From Conchocele bisecta (taxonomy: Eukaryota; Mollusca; Bivalvia; Lucinida; Thyasiridae), in contig CM055266.1 of the NCBI GenBank assembly GCA_029237695.1, forward strand, positions 5,776,064 through 5,840,063: a stretch of DNA of 64,000 nt, given 5' to 3'. Both the position numbers and the translations under genes were made by a program. The notes under the pieces are model-generated. The model ran no database searches. It was not told the origin of the DNA and saw only the letters and a list, made by a program, of their open reading frames with translations. This document shows, piece after piece, positions 1 to 8,739 of the stretch. Within the stretch, counting starts at the first letter, position 1. The number at the start of each line of letters is the position of its first letter.

Positions 1-1205
1 TTCCAATCCAATCGCAATTGGGGGAAATAGGTGGCGCTACCAGCAGCGTTGGTCAAAGTCAGGAATTACTTGAGGGAGCTGTAAACGACTACTACAACAA
101 TTTGGCAGAAAAAGATCTGGTCCCATCTGTCGGTCGAGAATACTCCAAGTTTGAATTGGATATGCGTGGTAGGTTGCGACTGAAAGCATCAGATAACCCG
201 ATCGTCAACATGAAGACCGGAAAACCCCTAGCAATGGGCACCATTGCTGGAAAACGGGGCGGTGGCGAAATCATAGGGAACGAACTAGGATTTCCAGATT
301 GGAAGCGTGGTAAACCAATTATGCCGGCCCGCGCTGTAGCGGCCCTACATTCTACCGACGAAACGATGGCGAAGACGGCCGCCGCGATAGAAACGGTCGA
401 GCTCAGCGAGGTCCCTCAAATAGCCACCGACGTTATTAACACGATGGAGACCACGTTCAGCGTCCAATCACAATTGGGGAAAATACTCAACGATGACCCA
501 CCGTTACCTCTTCGCGAACTCCGTGGACTCGATAAGGCTCTACAAACGGTCCGGGGCGAACTGGTCCTTAACCTCTCCAAACTCACGGCGCTGGATGAAC
601 ATATCGCGCTTGAAGAAAGAAAACTGGAGGAAGCCGGTGATGATAGAGAATCTACCGAGCGGATCGCCGAACGACTGCGGTCTTTGCGGGACGAAAGAGA
701 AGCTCGCTTGGAGGCCGCCTCGGCTAATCGTGAGGCTCTCCGCACACAAATAAGTCGGATCCGCGAAACAATATCAAGGGTTCTGCACGAGGACACGACA
801 CTCGGTGAGCGTCTTCGCACTCTGTTCAGAGAGCAGGGCGTCACGATAGCAATCATCCTCGCAGCTGTCGGCATGACTATATCAACCATAGTTCTAGCTT
901 TCACTGGTGGTGCGGCGCCACCACCCGCGCCACCACCAGCACCCGCGCCATCCGGTGGAGCCAAGGAGTGGGTAAAAAAACCACTAAAAGCCCTCGCCAA
1001 TCTTGTAGCTAAATTAGCTGGAAAGGCGGCTGCCGCACTACCTGGAATGATCGGAAGTATCGTTTCTTACTTGTTATCTATATTATCAAAAACGGTCGGA
1101 TGGCTCGCCAATAATACTTGGGCTTTAATCGTGGCAATCGCCGGTCTCCTACTATTCTCTGCCACCAATCAAGATTGGAAGTTCCTACAACCAAAGCGCG
1201 AGTAG
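1..1205 (+). CDS. Coiled-coil / C-terminal membrane protein of viral element A (5' partial)
   Basis: The frame is open to the left edge (no stop from base 3), so the true start lies outside; about 400 residues are visible. Residues ~165-265 of the visible part are a strongly charged E/R/L-rich coiled coil. A hydrophobic helix follows (VTIAIILAAVGMTISTIVLA), then a Pro/Ala linker (PPPAPPPAPAP), an amphipathic KEWVKKPLKAL segment and two small-residue-rich membrane segments (LPGMIGSIVSYLLSIL and WALIVAIAGLLLFSA), ending in a basic tail. I recall this C-terminal layout from uncharacterised cnidarian and mollusc proteins that sit beside capsid-like genes, but know no function; a virion membrane or scaffold role is inference. 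Its stop lies tail to tail with, and overlaps by 21 bases, the next gene on the other strand. The reading frame shows no internal break over 1.2 kb. Confidence 0.6.
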   Translation, partial: PIQSQLGEIGGATSSVGQSQELLEGAVNDYYNNLAEKDLVPSVGREYSKFELDMRGRLRLKASDNPIVNMKTGKPLAMGTIAGKRGGGEIIGNELGFPDWKRGKPIMPARAVAALHSTDETMAKTAAAIETVELSEVPQIATDVINTMETTFSVQSQLGKILNDDPPLPLRELRGLDKALQTVRGELVLNLSKLTALDEHIALEERKLEEAGDDRESTERIAERLRSLRDEREARLEAASANREALRTQISRIRETISRVLHEDTTLGERLRTLFREQGVTIAIILAAVGMTISTIVLAFTGGAAPPPAPPPAPAPSGGAKEWVKKPLKALANLVAKLAGKAAAALPGMIGSIVSYLLSILSKTVGWLANNTWALIVAIAGLLLFSATNQDWKFLQPKRE

Positions 1206-2644
1206 TCCTATCGCCACGAAGGCGATGACGAGCCCTAATTTCTCCTCCTCGTGTGTTGTGCTTCCAATTTCACCCAATTTGCGATTGATTGGTGTTTCTC
1301 CAATCGCGATTGGTCTGTTGACGATTGAATTGGGGGAACTCAATTCGTGAATTGTGGGTGTGGGTGAAACAACGGGTTCAAATGAACTTGATGCGGTGGC
1401 CAATTCGTGAATTGGGGGTTTTATGAAATCTTTTTCAAATTTATTTGAATTTACAACTCCGCGCCCGATCATGTTGGGGGTGCGCTTGATCATATCCGTG
1501 TTCACGTTACCGTTGTGGCCGATTTTTTGATTGGCGGTGGCGATTACGATCTGATTATTGTAACCGTCAACCGGGTCGTCTCGTAGTATCATATTGCTCG
1601 GCGCCATATAAAGACCTATTCCAAAGACATAGTCTACTGGAAAAAAATTCTGCAAAACGTCTTGATAATTCTGGATCGCCTTCTCCAGGTCCACCCTAGC
1701 TGAGATGGCTTCCTCTACAAGTGCCAAGAATTGTTTTTGTGCATCAAACGCTGTTCCCGTGCCCAGTATAGAACTGCGAGTTTGCTTCTGTGCGCCGAGG
1801 ATGGCCCAGACGTACGTGCGAATGGAGTCGTTGACGCGAGTAACCCCGGCCTGCGTGAACCCTAGACCCGTATCTAACATAAATGTACCCACGCGTTCTG
1901 AACCTCAGCAGCCTGCTGTATGTAATCGACGTGAGCCGTTTCGGAGGTAACATTTTACAAGAAAAAAAACACGCCGCAGTGCCGACCTCCAGACACTTCC
2001 GGCCCGAATGTCATCATCGCGGGGTCAAAATTCCCGGTATTCCGACTGACGATGTGGTCGCCGGAGTGATCGTGTCTAAAATCAGTCTGCGTCCAATTCC
2101 CGGACTGGCCCCGAATGAGAACGTCCCCGAGGCCGGTGCTGGTAGGAAATGCTTTCTGTTTCCAGTCCGCGTCTTTTGAAACGTTAAATTCGTTACACAG
2201 TCTTTCAAACGCCATACGGTCGTATGCGTTGGAAATGGGATCCCAGGCGTCGTCTTGAGGTAGTGAAATACCTAGTTCTTTGAGAATCCTCCTAATAGTA
2301 TAATACGCGTGAAAGTTGTAGACACTTCGGAGCATGACATTCTTGGATGTCAGATGGTCTTTATGTAAAACTCCACACCCGGCTGTTGCGCACCATACAG
2401 CGAAATTTATTTGGTTCTGCCAAAACTGCATCGGTGTTGCTTTCCACCCGTTTACCGCCTCCATCGTAGTAATCTTGGGCAGCCTATATTGTTCAAAGAT
2501 GTTAGGGAAATTGGTGGCAAAGCCACTGTCCGGTCTAACCGTTACGGTTGGGTGTACAAGGTGGTTAACAACGTCTTTTTGTGTGTATTTACCTCCGACC
2601 GCGTACTTTGCATTAGAGTTAAAGCTAAATGCTTTGGTATCCAT
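1185..2644 (-). pseudogene. Broken candidate hexon-like (major capsid) gene of element A
   Basis: Two minus-strand open frames belong to one gene: an N-terminal part at 2644-1955 (229 codons from an ATG) and a C-terminal part at about 1890-1185 (235 codons). Between them (about 1880-1955) the sensible reading lies in a third frame, so at least two small indels separate the parts; an 8-A run at 1962-1969 is a likely slippage point. Together they would give about 490 residues, the size range of adintovirus/Polinton hexons. Visible marks are an aromatic FWQNQINFAVWC stretch and a SIRTYVWAILGAQ stretch that I recall as conserved in a widespread cnidarian/mollusc family next to penton-like genes. 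The C-terminus ends in one hydrophobic helix (LGLVIAFVAIGLLALWL), unusual for a hexon. The capsid assignment is inference from size and neighbourhood; the belonging together of the two parts is more secure. Confidence 0.5.
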
Positions 2645-2658
2645 TGAAAGATATTATT
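2645..2658. promoter_or_regulatory. 14-base gap between two divergent start codons
   Basis: The ATG of the minus-strand capsid-like gene (2644-2642) and the preferred ATG of the plus-strand penton-like gene (2659) are only 14 bases apart, so any promoter for either gene must lie inside the other's coding sequence. A still longer plus-strand reading (start at 2629) would overlap the other gene. No TATA-like box fits in the gap. Confidence 0.4.
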
Positions 2659-3408
2659 ATGTTTGCTACTATCACTAATGTTCAAAAAGGGAGTTGTGAA
2701 CTTCAAAAATTAATAGACAACTGCTGCGGAAAACGCCGGGTGGGCCTCAGATCAATCACCTTCACGGTTGGGTGGAAAAACATTGAAACGGACGAGTTTT
2801 TCATATCAGTTGTCGATGACGTCGATGACACCGACTTAAAACGCCTAGCTACTGGAGACTTAATTAGAATTATAGATATGGATAGTCCAAGTGCCGTATT
2901 ATCTTCCGGACTGTGGAGTTTCGGAGATCTCCAAGCTTTTGTCACCTCAGAGCTTGACGGTAAAGTCAACCTCACTGTATCGAAGGCTACCGGGCTCGCA
3001 ACAATTACCATCGGCCCAGACAGCCGGATAAGGATCTCATCGGGGTTGGGCTCACTGTTAAGATTTAAAATAACATACCCTTACAACGATGATGGATTGT
3101 TTGTCTCGGGTGAGTACGTCGGTGATAACCCGGTGGATTTTGCGTTTACAAAAACTCTCAGGGTACACCTGGATCGGGTGAACACATCGTACAACACGGT
3201 AGACGGATCCCCCAGCACATTACTGAAAACTGTGCCCGCCAGCGATTGTTTCTATGGCGAGACTGTTACCTTAGACTTCCCACACCCCGAGATGAAAGAT
3301 TTGGAATCGGGACATATCCACGAGTTGAAGATTTCTATTCTTGATGATAAAGGGCGAGAGTTGAAGAACGATTACCCGATTTCGGTCGTCCTAGAAATTT
3401 CAAATTAA
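2659..3408 (+). CDS. Penton-like minor capsid protein (single jelly-roll-like)
   Basis: About 249 residues from the ATG at 2659 (MFATITNVQ); an in-frame start at 2629 exists but overlaps the divergent gene. The protein is rich in alternating hydrophobic strands with few helices. Its second half has the pattern LRVHLDRVN, then YGETVTLDFPHP, then HELKISILDDKGREL and a final strand ISVVLEISN. This spacing is what I know from penton-like single jelly-roll proteins of Polintons/adintoviruses, where the last two strands read as a long 'I-x-I-x-D-x-x-G' hairpin. Size matches that family. It lies head to head with the capsid-like gene and is followed on the same strand by the fibre-like gene, as expected of a virion cluster. 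No frameshift is visible. Assignment rests on pattern memory; a structure comparison would settle it. Confidence 0.55.
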   Translation: MFATITNVQKGSCELQKLIDNCCGKRRVGLRSITFTVGWKNIETDEFFISVVDDVDDTDLKRLATGDLIRIIDMDSPSAVLSSGLWSFGDLQAFVTSELDGKVNLTVSKATGLATITIGPDSRIRISSGLGSLLRFKITYPYNDDGLFVSGEYVGDNPVDFAFTKTLRVHLDRVNTSYNTVDGSPSTLLKTVPASDCFYGETVTLDFPHPEMKDLESGHIHELKISILDDKGRELKNDYPISVVLEISN

Positions 3409-3460
3409 TTTTAAGAAAATTAGAATTAAACGCATGTTCGTAATATATATTATCAACATT

Positions 3461-5266
3461 ATGAGTATATACGGACCAGGTAGTTCTTCCGATTGGGTGA
3501 CAAATTCAAATAATTTGGAACCGGCAGAAGGGGGATTCATCCCGACAGAGGGCGACTTTTTAACTACCCAAAAAACAAAGGCCTTGATAAATAGAACTAT
3601 ATCGAGGGCCACGGACGAGATTCACAAGAGTCTACTGTCACAACTTAGAGAATATGCCCTGGCTGTGAATACACAAAGTCGTGAAGAAACGCATACGGAA
3701 CTAAACGAACTAGGTAAAAAAATAACCAAATTTCGAAAAGAGGCCCGGTTGGGGATTGATAAAGCCCGAGAAGACGGACATTACGGAGGTTTATAATGCG
3801 TTGCGCTTAGAAGACTCTCTCAGCAAAGAAGCTACACTTACTGAATTAGACGGGAAAATAATCGATTTTCGAAAAGAGACCCGGTTGGGTATTGAGGGAG
3901 TCCGAGAAGACCACCAGGCGGACCTTGCGAAGGCTTATGAGGTGTTGCGCTCAGAGGACTCTCTCATCAGAGAAGCGGCGGTTGCCGAACTAGGTGAAAA
4001 AATAACCAAATTTCGAAAAGAGACCCGGTCGGGTATTGATAAAGTCCGAGAAGACCACCGGGTGAACCTTGCGGAGGCCATTGCGGAGGCTTATGATGCG
4101 TTGCGCTTAGAGGACTCTCTCATCAAAGAAGCTACACTTACTGAATTAGACGGGAAAATAGCCGAATTTCTGAAAGAGACCAGGTCGGGGGTTGAGGGGG
4201 TCCGAGAAGACCACAAGGAGGCCATTGCGGAGGCTTATGGGGCGTTGCGCTCAGAGGACTCTCTCAACAGAGAAGCGGCACTTACTGAACTAGACGAAAA
4301 AATAACCAAATTTCGAAAGGAGGCCCGGTTGGGTGTTGAGGGGGTCCGAACGGGTATTGAGAAAGCCCGAGAAGACCACCAGGCGGACCTTATGGAGGCT
4401 TATAGGGTGTTGCGCTCAGAGGACTCTCTCAGAGAAGCGGAGGTTGCTGAACTAGACGGAAAAATAACCGAATTTCAAAAAGAGGCCCGGTCGGGTGTTG
4501 ATAAAGCCCGAGAAGACCACCAGGCGGCCCTTGCGAAGGCTTATGAGGTGTTGCGCTCAGAGGACTCTCTCATCAGAGAAGCGGCAGTTGCCGAACTAGA
4601 CGGAAAAATAACCAAATTTCGAAAAGATACCCGGTCGGGTGTTGAAAAAACACTAGAAGGTCACCAGGCGACTATTACGGAGGCCTATAGTGCGTTGCGG
4701 TTAGAGGACTCTCTCAGCAGAGAAGCGGCACTTACCGAACTAGATGGAAAAATAACCGAAGTTTCCGATAAACTGAAACATGATCGTATAGCCGCGACCA
4801 AATCTCTTGAAGATACCTCTGAAAAGATTCGTACTGAGGCATATAACGCAAACAGTGCGCTTGCCGGAATAGTGCAAACAATGAAAACGCCAAAACGTGT
4901 CATAACAGTTTGGGCTGAGAAGCGGGGCCCATTGGTTGAGGGGCACTATGAATATTCGTTCGGTGCCAAAGCGAGTAATAAATATGGGGGATACACTATG
5001 ACAGCTGCAGGTGAAGTTATCCAAATGGCGGTCTGCTCGGTTAATGGTAGTGGTAAACCTGTGGGCGCGGTCGCGATAAATATTGTAGTAGATGGGGAAG
5101 AACGGGGGTCACTAAAATATCTGGAGATAGTTCGACGGTGGTTTCGTTCTCAGGTTCTGATCGAATTAGACTTTCCAAAGGTAGTGTTATTAACTTTGTT
5201 ACGAAAATCGGTGACCCAGAGAGTTCTTCCACTATTGTCTCATTCTTAATTGAACTTATTGTGTAA
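3461..5266 (+). pseudogene. Fibre-like protein: repeated coiled-coil shaft and beta-rich head (frameshifted)
   Basis: Reads from the ATG at 3461 (MSIYGPGSS). A first frame ends at 3796; the reading continues from about 3760-3790 in a second frame to about 5110, and the last ~50 codons make sense only in a third frame ending at 5266, so there are at least two indels. The shaft is seven tandem units of about 48 residues (about 144 bp), each starting Y-x-x-LR-x-EDSL and ending REDH-x-x-x-x-x-x-A, a long trimer-type coiled coil. The C-terminal ~125 residues switch to beta-rich sequence (VITVWAEKRGPL... GYTMTAAGEVIQMAV). I recall such WAE/GPL-type heads in uncharacterised metazoan proteins near penton-like genes. 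Shaft plus globular head suggests a virion spike or receptor-binding fibre (inference). The unit number probably changes by recombination. Confidence 0.5.
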
Positions 5267-5303
5267 ATACTAATATATTGAACTAAATTTGTAAAATTTA
5301 AAT

Positions 5304-5876
5304 ATGAACGAATCACCTCTTCCAATTGTCAATACCGATCCATCAACACTGTATCCAACTCTCAATACCACTACATCAACACTGTATCCAATTAACGAAA
5401 GAAGTTCAGATTTTAGGTTGAATAATATCGTCGCTATGCAGGATATTTTAGTTAGAGAATGTGCAAATAGAAAAAGACACGCTAACAAATATAACCGCGC
5501 GGCGAACATGGCTGAAGCATCTAGTACGGTTCTGGCAAGTTTATCTGTAATTAGTGGTGCGGGGACTGCTGCAACGCTATCTACAATTGTAACGGTTCCA
5601 CTTGCAGGGGTTTTGAGTGAAATTACCGTTTTATCTGGAATACTTTGTATGGTAATTAGGGCGGCGGGTAGAAAACTCGAGAAAAAAAGTAGAAAACATG
5701 ATAGAATATCCGTTCTCGCTAGGTCTAAGAAAAATAGCATCGACGTTATGGTGTCCAAAGCGTTGGCCGATAAGAAAATATCAAATTTAGAGTTTGAATC
5801 CGTGGTGGAAGAAATGGGGAGATATGAAGAATTAAAAAATGATATAAGAATCAAGGCGCACGCCACCCAAAATTGA
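5304..5876 (+). CDS. Small membrane protein of element A (190 aa), function unknown
   Basis: An intact 190-codon frame 37 bases after the fibre-like gene, same strand. Residues 1-45 are polar with a duplicated TLYP motif; residues ~48-65 are basic (ECANRKRHANKYNRA). Residues ~66-115 form a long Gly/Ala/Thr/Ser/Val-rich hydrophobic hairpin (about two membrane spans), followed by a strongly basic RKLEKKSRKHDR turn and two amphipathic helices ending VVEEMGRYEELKND. I recall this organisation - hydrophobic glycine-rich hairpin, Lys-rich turn, 'ISKALADGKIS..EF'-like helix - from a multicopy family in cnidarian and bivalve genomes that accompanies capsid-like genes. The exact role is unknown; membrane insertion or virion-membrane function is inference. 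No break is seen and codon use resembles the neighbouring genes. Confidence 0.55.
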   Translation: MNESPLPIVNTDPSTLYPTLNTTTSTLYPINERSSDFRLNNIVAMQDILVRECANRKRHANKYNRAANMAEASSTVLASLSVISGAGTAATLSTIVTVPLAGVLSEITVLSGILCMVIRAAGRKLEKKSRKHDRISVLARSKKNSIDVMVSKALADKKISNLEFESVVEEMGRYEELKNDIRIKAHATQN

Positions 5877-6033
5877 GTGTACTGATTGGGATAAATTTAG
5901 GGTAAAACTTGGAAATAAAGTCGGAGGAAATGTTACAGCACCATTGTGATATTTTATAAAATATTTTTTTTTAAAATAATTAATTAATTATATTGGTGCA
6001 GTAAACAATTTATTAATAATAAATAAACAATTT

Positions 6034-6110
6034 AAAAAAAAAAAAGTTTAGGTCCCACCGAGGCTCGAACCCGCGCCAGCAAAACCCTTCTGGGCCCATC
6101 CCACTAAGCC
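6034..6110 (-). ncRNA. tRNA-like Pol III transcription unit inside element A
   Basis: Read on the minus strand it has an A box GGCTTAGTGGG (6110-6100; fits RGYNNAGYNGG), a B box GGTTCGAGCC (6071-6062; perfect GGTTCRANNCC) and a T12 run just downstream (6045-6034), i.e. both internal Pol III promoter boxes and a terminator. T-arm-like pairing is possible around the B box, and the 3' strand GGTGGGACC resembles a tRNA acceptor, but no matching 5' acceptor strand exists and the anticodon arm is irregular. It is therefore a tRNA-like RNA or tRNA relic rather than a working tRNA. Confidence 0.45.
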
Positions 6111-6162
6111 TTCGCTTTAAATCTCTTCTCTTCTCGTTTTTTTTTTTTGGCTTAGTGGGATG
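6097..6162. repeat. Inverted repeat duplicating the A box
   Basis: CATCCCACTAAGCC at 6097-6110 is exactly inverted at 6149-6162, with a pyrimidine-rich 38-base spacer including T11. The stem contains the A box of the tRNA-like unit, so the A box is present on both strands. Confidence 0.7.
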
Positions 6163-6760
6163 TGTCACGCTCACATCTCCTCCACCCCATCATTGGACCG
6201 TTACCGCGGACCCCTCCTCTTCATTACCTCCATCCGCTATAATGTGTAGAGCGGCCAGAGTGAAGTACATGTGGCGAAACCTATCTCACTGTTGAGATAT
6301 TAGTGCCGGCGTCCCGACAATGAACTGTGTTTATTTCTCGTATATAAACCTAACTTTGTTGATGAAAATATTATAAATAATTTTATTAAAATTAATTAAT
6401 TAATATAATAGGGGGTGTTCCGCTTTAAATTATAAATAATTTTATTAAAATTAATTAATTAAATAACGAACCATCCCGGAAATTCGTGAACTATATAACC
6501 CTCACTAAGTGTTTATAAACTGTGTACACACCACCTGTGTAAATTGATAGCCCGTTTACATACCATCGATAAGGCTATAAATAACCGTGTGTGTATTATA
6601 TATTACAGTGTGTTTATTTTCCATCCCGGAAGACGTAATCGTGTAAATCTCTCTATAAAATGGACACTTAATATACGTGTAAGGTGGGACACCTAATTTG
6701 TATGTTCATAACACGTGTAATTGGAACATTGTCGTCTGCTTGGTGTGATTACAACATAAA

Positions 6761-7129
6761 TTAGTTCTGTTCAATAATAATTTTTTCAATATCTTTATAA
6801 GCAATATCGTAGAAATGCATATTCGTAAACGAATCGTTGGGTTTTAACAATTTTAAATAATACACCTTAGTTTCATATCCGATACGCATTATCCGTCTTA
6901 ATGTTTGTATTTGCCTCTTGTATAGTTGACATAATTGCCGGTATAATATTGTAAATGCAACGTTTTTATCGGAGCGTAAAAAATTACGCTGGTATTTCAT
7001 GTATTCGATATCGCCTAGTGTTCTCATTTTATAGAATTTATATATAGGATTATAACCCCCGTAAGCTTCGTAAATTTCTTCAACACAGGCATTAAAAACT
7101 TTCAATTCCAATTGTATTGTATTATCCAT
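6761..7129 (-). CDS. Small helical protein, paralogue of the neighbouring relic (unknown)
   Basis: About 122 residues from the ATG at 7129 (MDNTIQLELKVF); a longer reading from 7168 adds 13 residues, but the shorter start matches the MDNKIRNELEF start of the neighbouring copy. The protein is Lys/Tyr/Ile-rich and predicted mostly helical. Its second half (ILYRQLCQLYKRQIQ..., then DSFTNMHFYDIAY) is clearly repeated in the next upstream gene. I know no domain for it. It sits between the structural genes and the terminal repeat of element A, where Polinton-like elements often carry small, fast-evolving genes. The frame is intact, and AT-rich codon use fits its surroundings. Confidence 0.5.
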   Translation of the reverse strand: MDNTIQLELKVFNACVEEIYEAYGGYNPIYKFYKMRTLGDIEYMKYQRNFLRSDKNVAFTILYRQLCQLYKRQIQTLRRIMRIGYETKVYYLKLLKPNDSFTNMHFYDIAYKDIEKIIIEQN

Positions 7130-7164
7130 TTTCTCTAATAATATTGGTAGTTGTTTTTTTCTGT

Positions 7165-7442
7165 TCAATTTCCAATTTCTTCTAATAATTTTCCAATTTC
7201 TTCGTTAAAAGCGATATCGTAGAAACGCATATCCGTAAACGAATCTTTGATTTTAAACTGTTTTATAAAATTAGTTTGATAATATTTCGGTAGTGTTTCT
7301 CCGATCCTATTGATCCAATTTAGTCGCTTCATTACATAAATTTGAGACTTATACCGGCGACATAATTGCCGGTTTAATATTGTAAAAGTCTTCATAAAAG
7401 TCATTAGAAAATTCCAATTCGTTGCGTATTTTATTATCCATT
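7165..7442 (-). pseudogene. Shortened, frameshifted duplicate of the 6761-7129 gene
   Basis: A 79-codon frame (7404-7165) shares FTILNRQLCRRYKSQI and DSFTDMRFYDIAF with the neighbouring gene (ILYRQLCQLYKRQI and DSFTNMHFYDIAY). An ATG at about 7442 begins MDNKIRNELEF, parallel to MDNTIQLELKVF of the neighbour, but that frame stops early and the conserved part continues in another frame; the middle (about 40 codons in the other copy) is also missing. So this is a tandem duplicate broken by a deletion and a frameshift. Head-to-tail arrangement, same strand, 35 bases between the copies. Function unknown. Confidence 0.5.
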
Positions 7443-7530
7443 TTGTTATAATATTTTATTATAACCTATTAAATTTATATGTTCAATTGGACGTGAAAAA
7501 AAACATGAGGTATTTATGACACCAATATAA

Positions 7531-7608
7531 TTGGAGGAGAAAAATGGGGTGTTGGAATATAAACTATCACTCGTGGGCACATCCAATCGTGAATTGGTAT
7601 TGCATTAA
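7531..7608 (+). pseudogene. C-terminal remnant of the zinc-finger/coil gene in element A
   Basis: About 25 codons (LEEKNGVLEYKLS...) match the C-terminal coil of the zinc-finger gene at the end of element B (LEEENGVLKYKLS). The upstream finger region is deleted: sequence jumps from the intergenic gttcaattgga motif (7480) straight into the coil. It reads toward the element end, as in B, and lies inside the terminal repeat. Confidence 0.5.
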
Positions 7609-7732
7609 TTATTTTCTCAAAAATTCATAAATTTCCTCGTGGGGGTATTATAGGGGGTTGCAAATTTATGAATTTGCTGTCGGGAGACAATTTCCTCGTT
7701 AACCAATTTTTGATTTTTCGGGGGTGGTGGGG

Positions 7733-7796
7733 GTAGTATATAGGGTTATAAATGATACCACCGCAGGTGGTATCATTTTGACTCCCTATATGCTAC
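7733..7796. repeat. Terminal palindrome of element A
   Basis: GTAGTATATAGGG...ATGATACCACC, GCA, GGTGGTATCAT...CCCTATATGCTAC: a 64-bp imperfect palindrome with an 11-bp perfect centre stem and a 3-base loop. The copy at 15347-15411 has the same outline with compensated changes in both arms, so the ability to fold is kept. Confidence 0.7.
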
Positions 7797-8739
7797 TCGT
7801 CATATTTACATAACAATTATTGATACGTCCTTATTCGTGTCCCTGTTTTATTTAAGAACAAAGCACTTAACACTTTGAATAAGGCCGAAAGCAGTAGGGA
7901 CAAAGCCGCAGGAAGTAAGCATCAAGCCACAGTCCTAAGGTGGAAAGCCACAAGCAGAAAGCATCAAGCCACATGCAGAATGATGCAAGCAATATATGGG
8001 TTAGTAGTGCCTCATTATGACACCAGATGGCACTGCTGTCAATGTTATGAATCCTCCGACTAATAAGTAATAGTGAAGCGACCCAGCCAGCGAAGCATCG
8101 CTATACACAGATGTGTATTGCGTATTCCTCGCTTCGAATTTATCACATATTTTGGACAACAAAACACGTCTGTCATTTTATACACACAACTTACCACGAT
8201 CTCAGATGCATGCCTGAATGTTCACAAGTGTCAATAGTTTATGATTGTCGTCTTCACACATCAGGAAACTTGTTTAGTTCGTTATAATTCACAATAGTTT
8301 GTTGGCATTTCCTGTGTGTGTTGAATGCAGCCGCCATGTTTACTGGCTGTGCTTGTTTTGGCTCGTGTCTGATCGGAATATTCCGTCCATACAATCTAGC
8401 CAATCACTATGCGGGAGGTTGGACAAGTTCCGTAAGTCACGGAACTTGTCCAACTCGGCCTGACAACACCTATACATAGGAGTGAAATCTGTCAGTTGGC
8501 GACTTTGTCCCGAGCGACGCAACTCGAGACACAACTCGAGTCTCAGAACTCCCAAGGCCCAAATATCCCCACCCCCTTAAACATTACTCACCGACGATGT
8601 TACCAATGGTCCGTTAGTCGTGAGATGTGATGATTTGAACGTCAGTCTGACATTATTGATTATTAATATTGGCTGGAACCATAATAATGCCAATATCACA
8701 TTACCCCACCCACTTTTTCCCTTGCGATACGATTCCCAA
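7797..8739. other. Host flank; short aagcatcaagccac motif
   Basis: No convincing gene. The motif AAGCATCAAGCCACA/T recurs at about 7916 and 7950-7975 and again in 12000-12220. Open frames here are short and carry no recognisable domain. Confidence 0.4.

Larger units (their letters stand above)
5877..6760. other. Non-coding interval of element A
   Basis: AT-rich intergenic DNA between the structural cluster and two minus-strand genes. It holds the tRNA-like unit, a hairpin made from a second copy of its A box, and a 32-bp direct repeat (6371-6402 and 6430-6461, TTATAAATAATTTTATTAAA followed by TTAATTAA runs). No open frame over 40 codons looks convincing. Several tataaa-type boxes (6350, 6580, 6654) could be promoters for either direction. 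Confidence 0.5.
7531..7796 (+). repeat. Right terminal repeat of element A
   Basis: About 266 bp that match, inverted, 15347-15600: shared blocks include ATGGGGTGTTGGAATATAAA, CTCGTTAACCAATTTTTG and GGGGGTGGTGGGGGTAGTAT. Identity is interrupted by indels in the middle (7590-7670). The outer end is a 64-bp palindrome (7733-7796). Beyond it the two copies diverge except for a faint AACAATTATT similarity. Orientation and the gene order inside place the element to the left of 7797. Confidence 0.65.

Noticed and set aside
416..1000. 194-codon minus-strand frame
   Set aside because: A shadow of the coiled-coil gene: Ser/Arg-rich composition mirrors its codons, and the plus frame has convincing coil and membrane segments.
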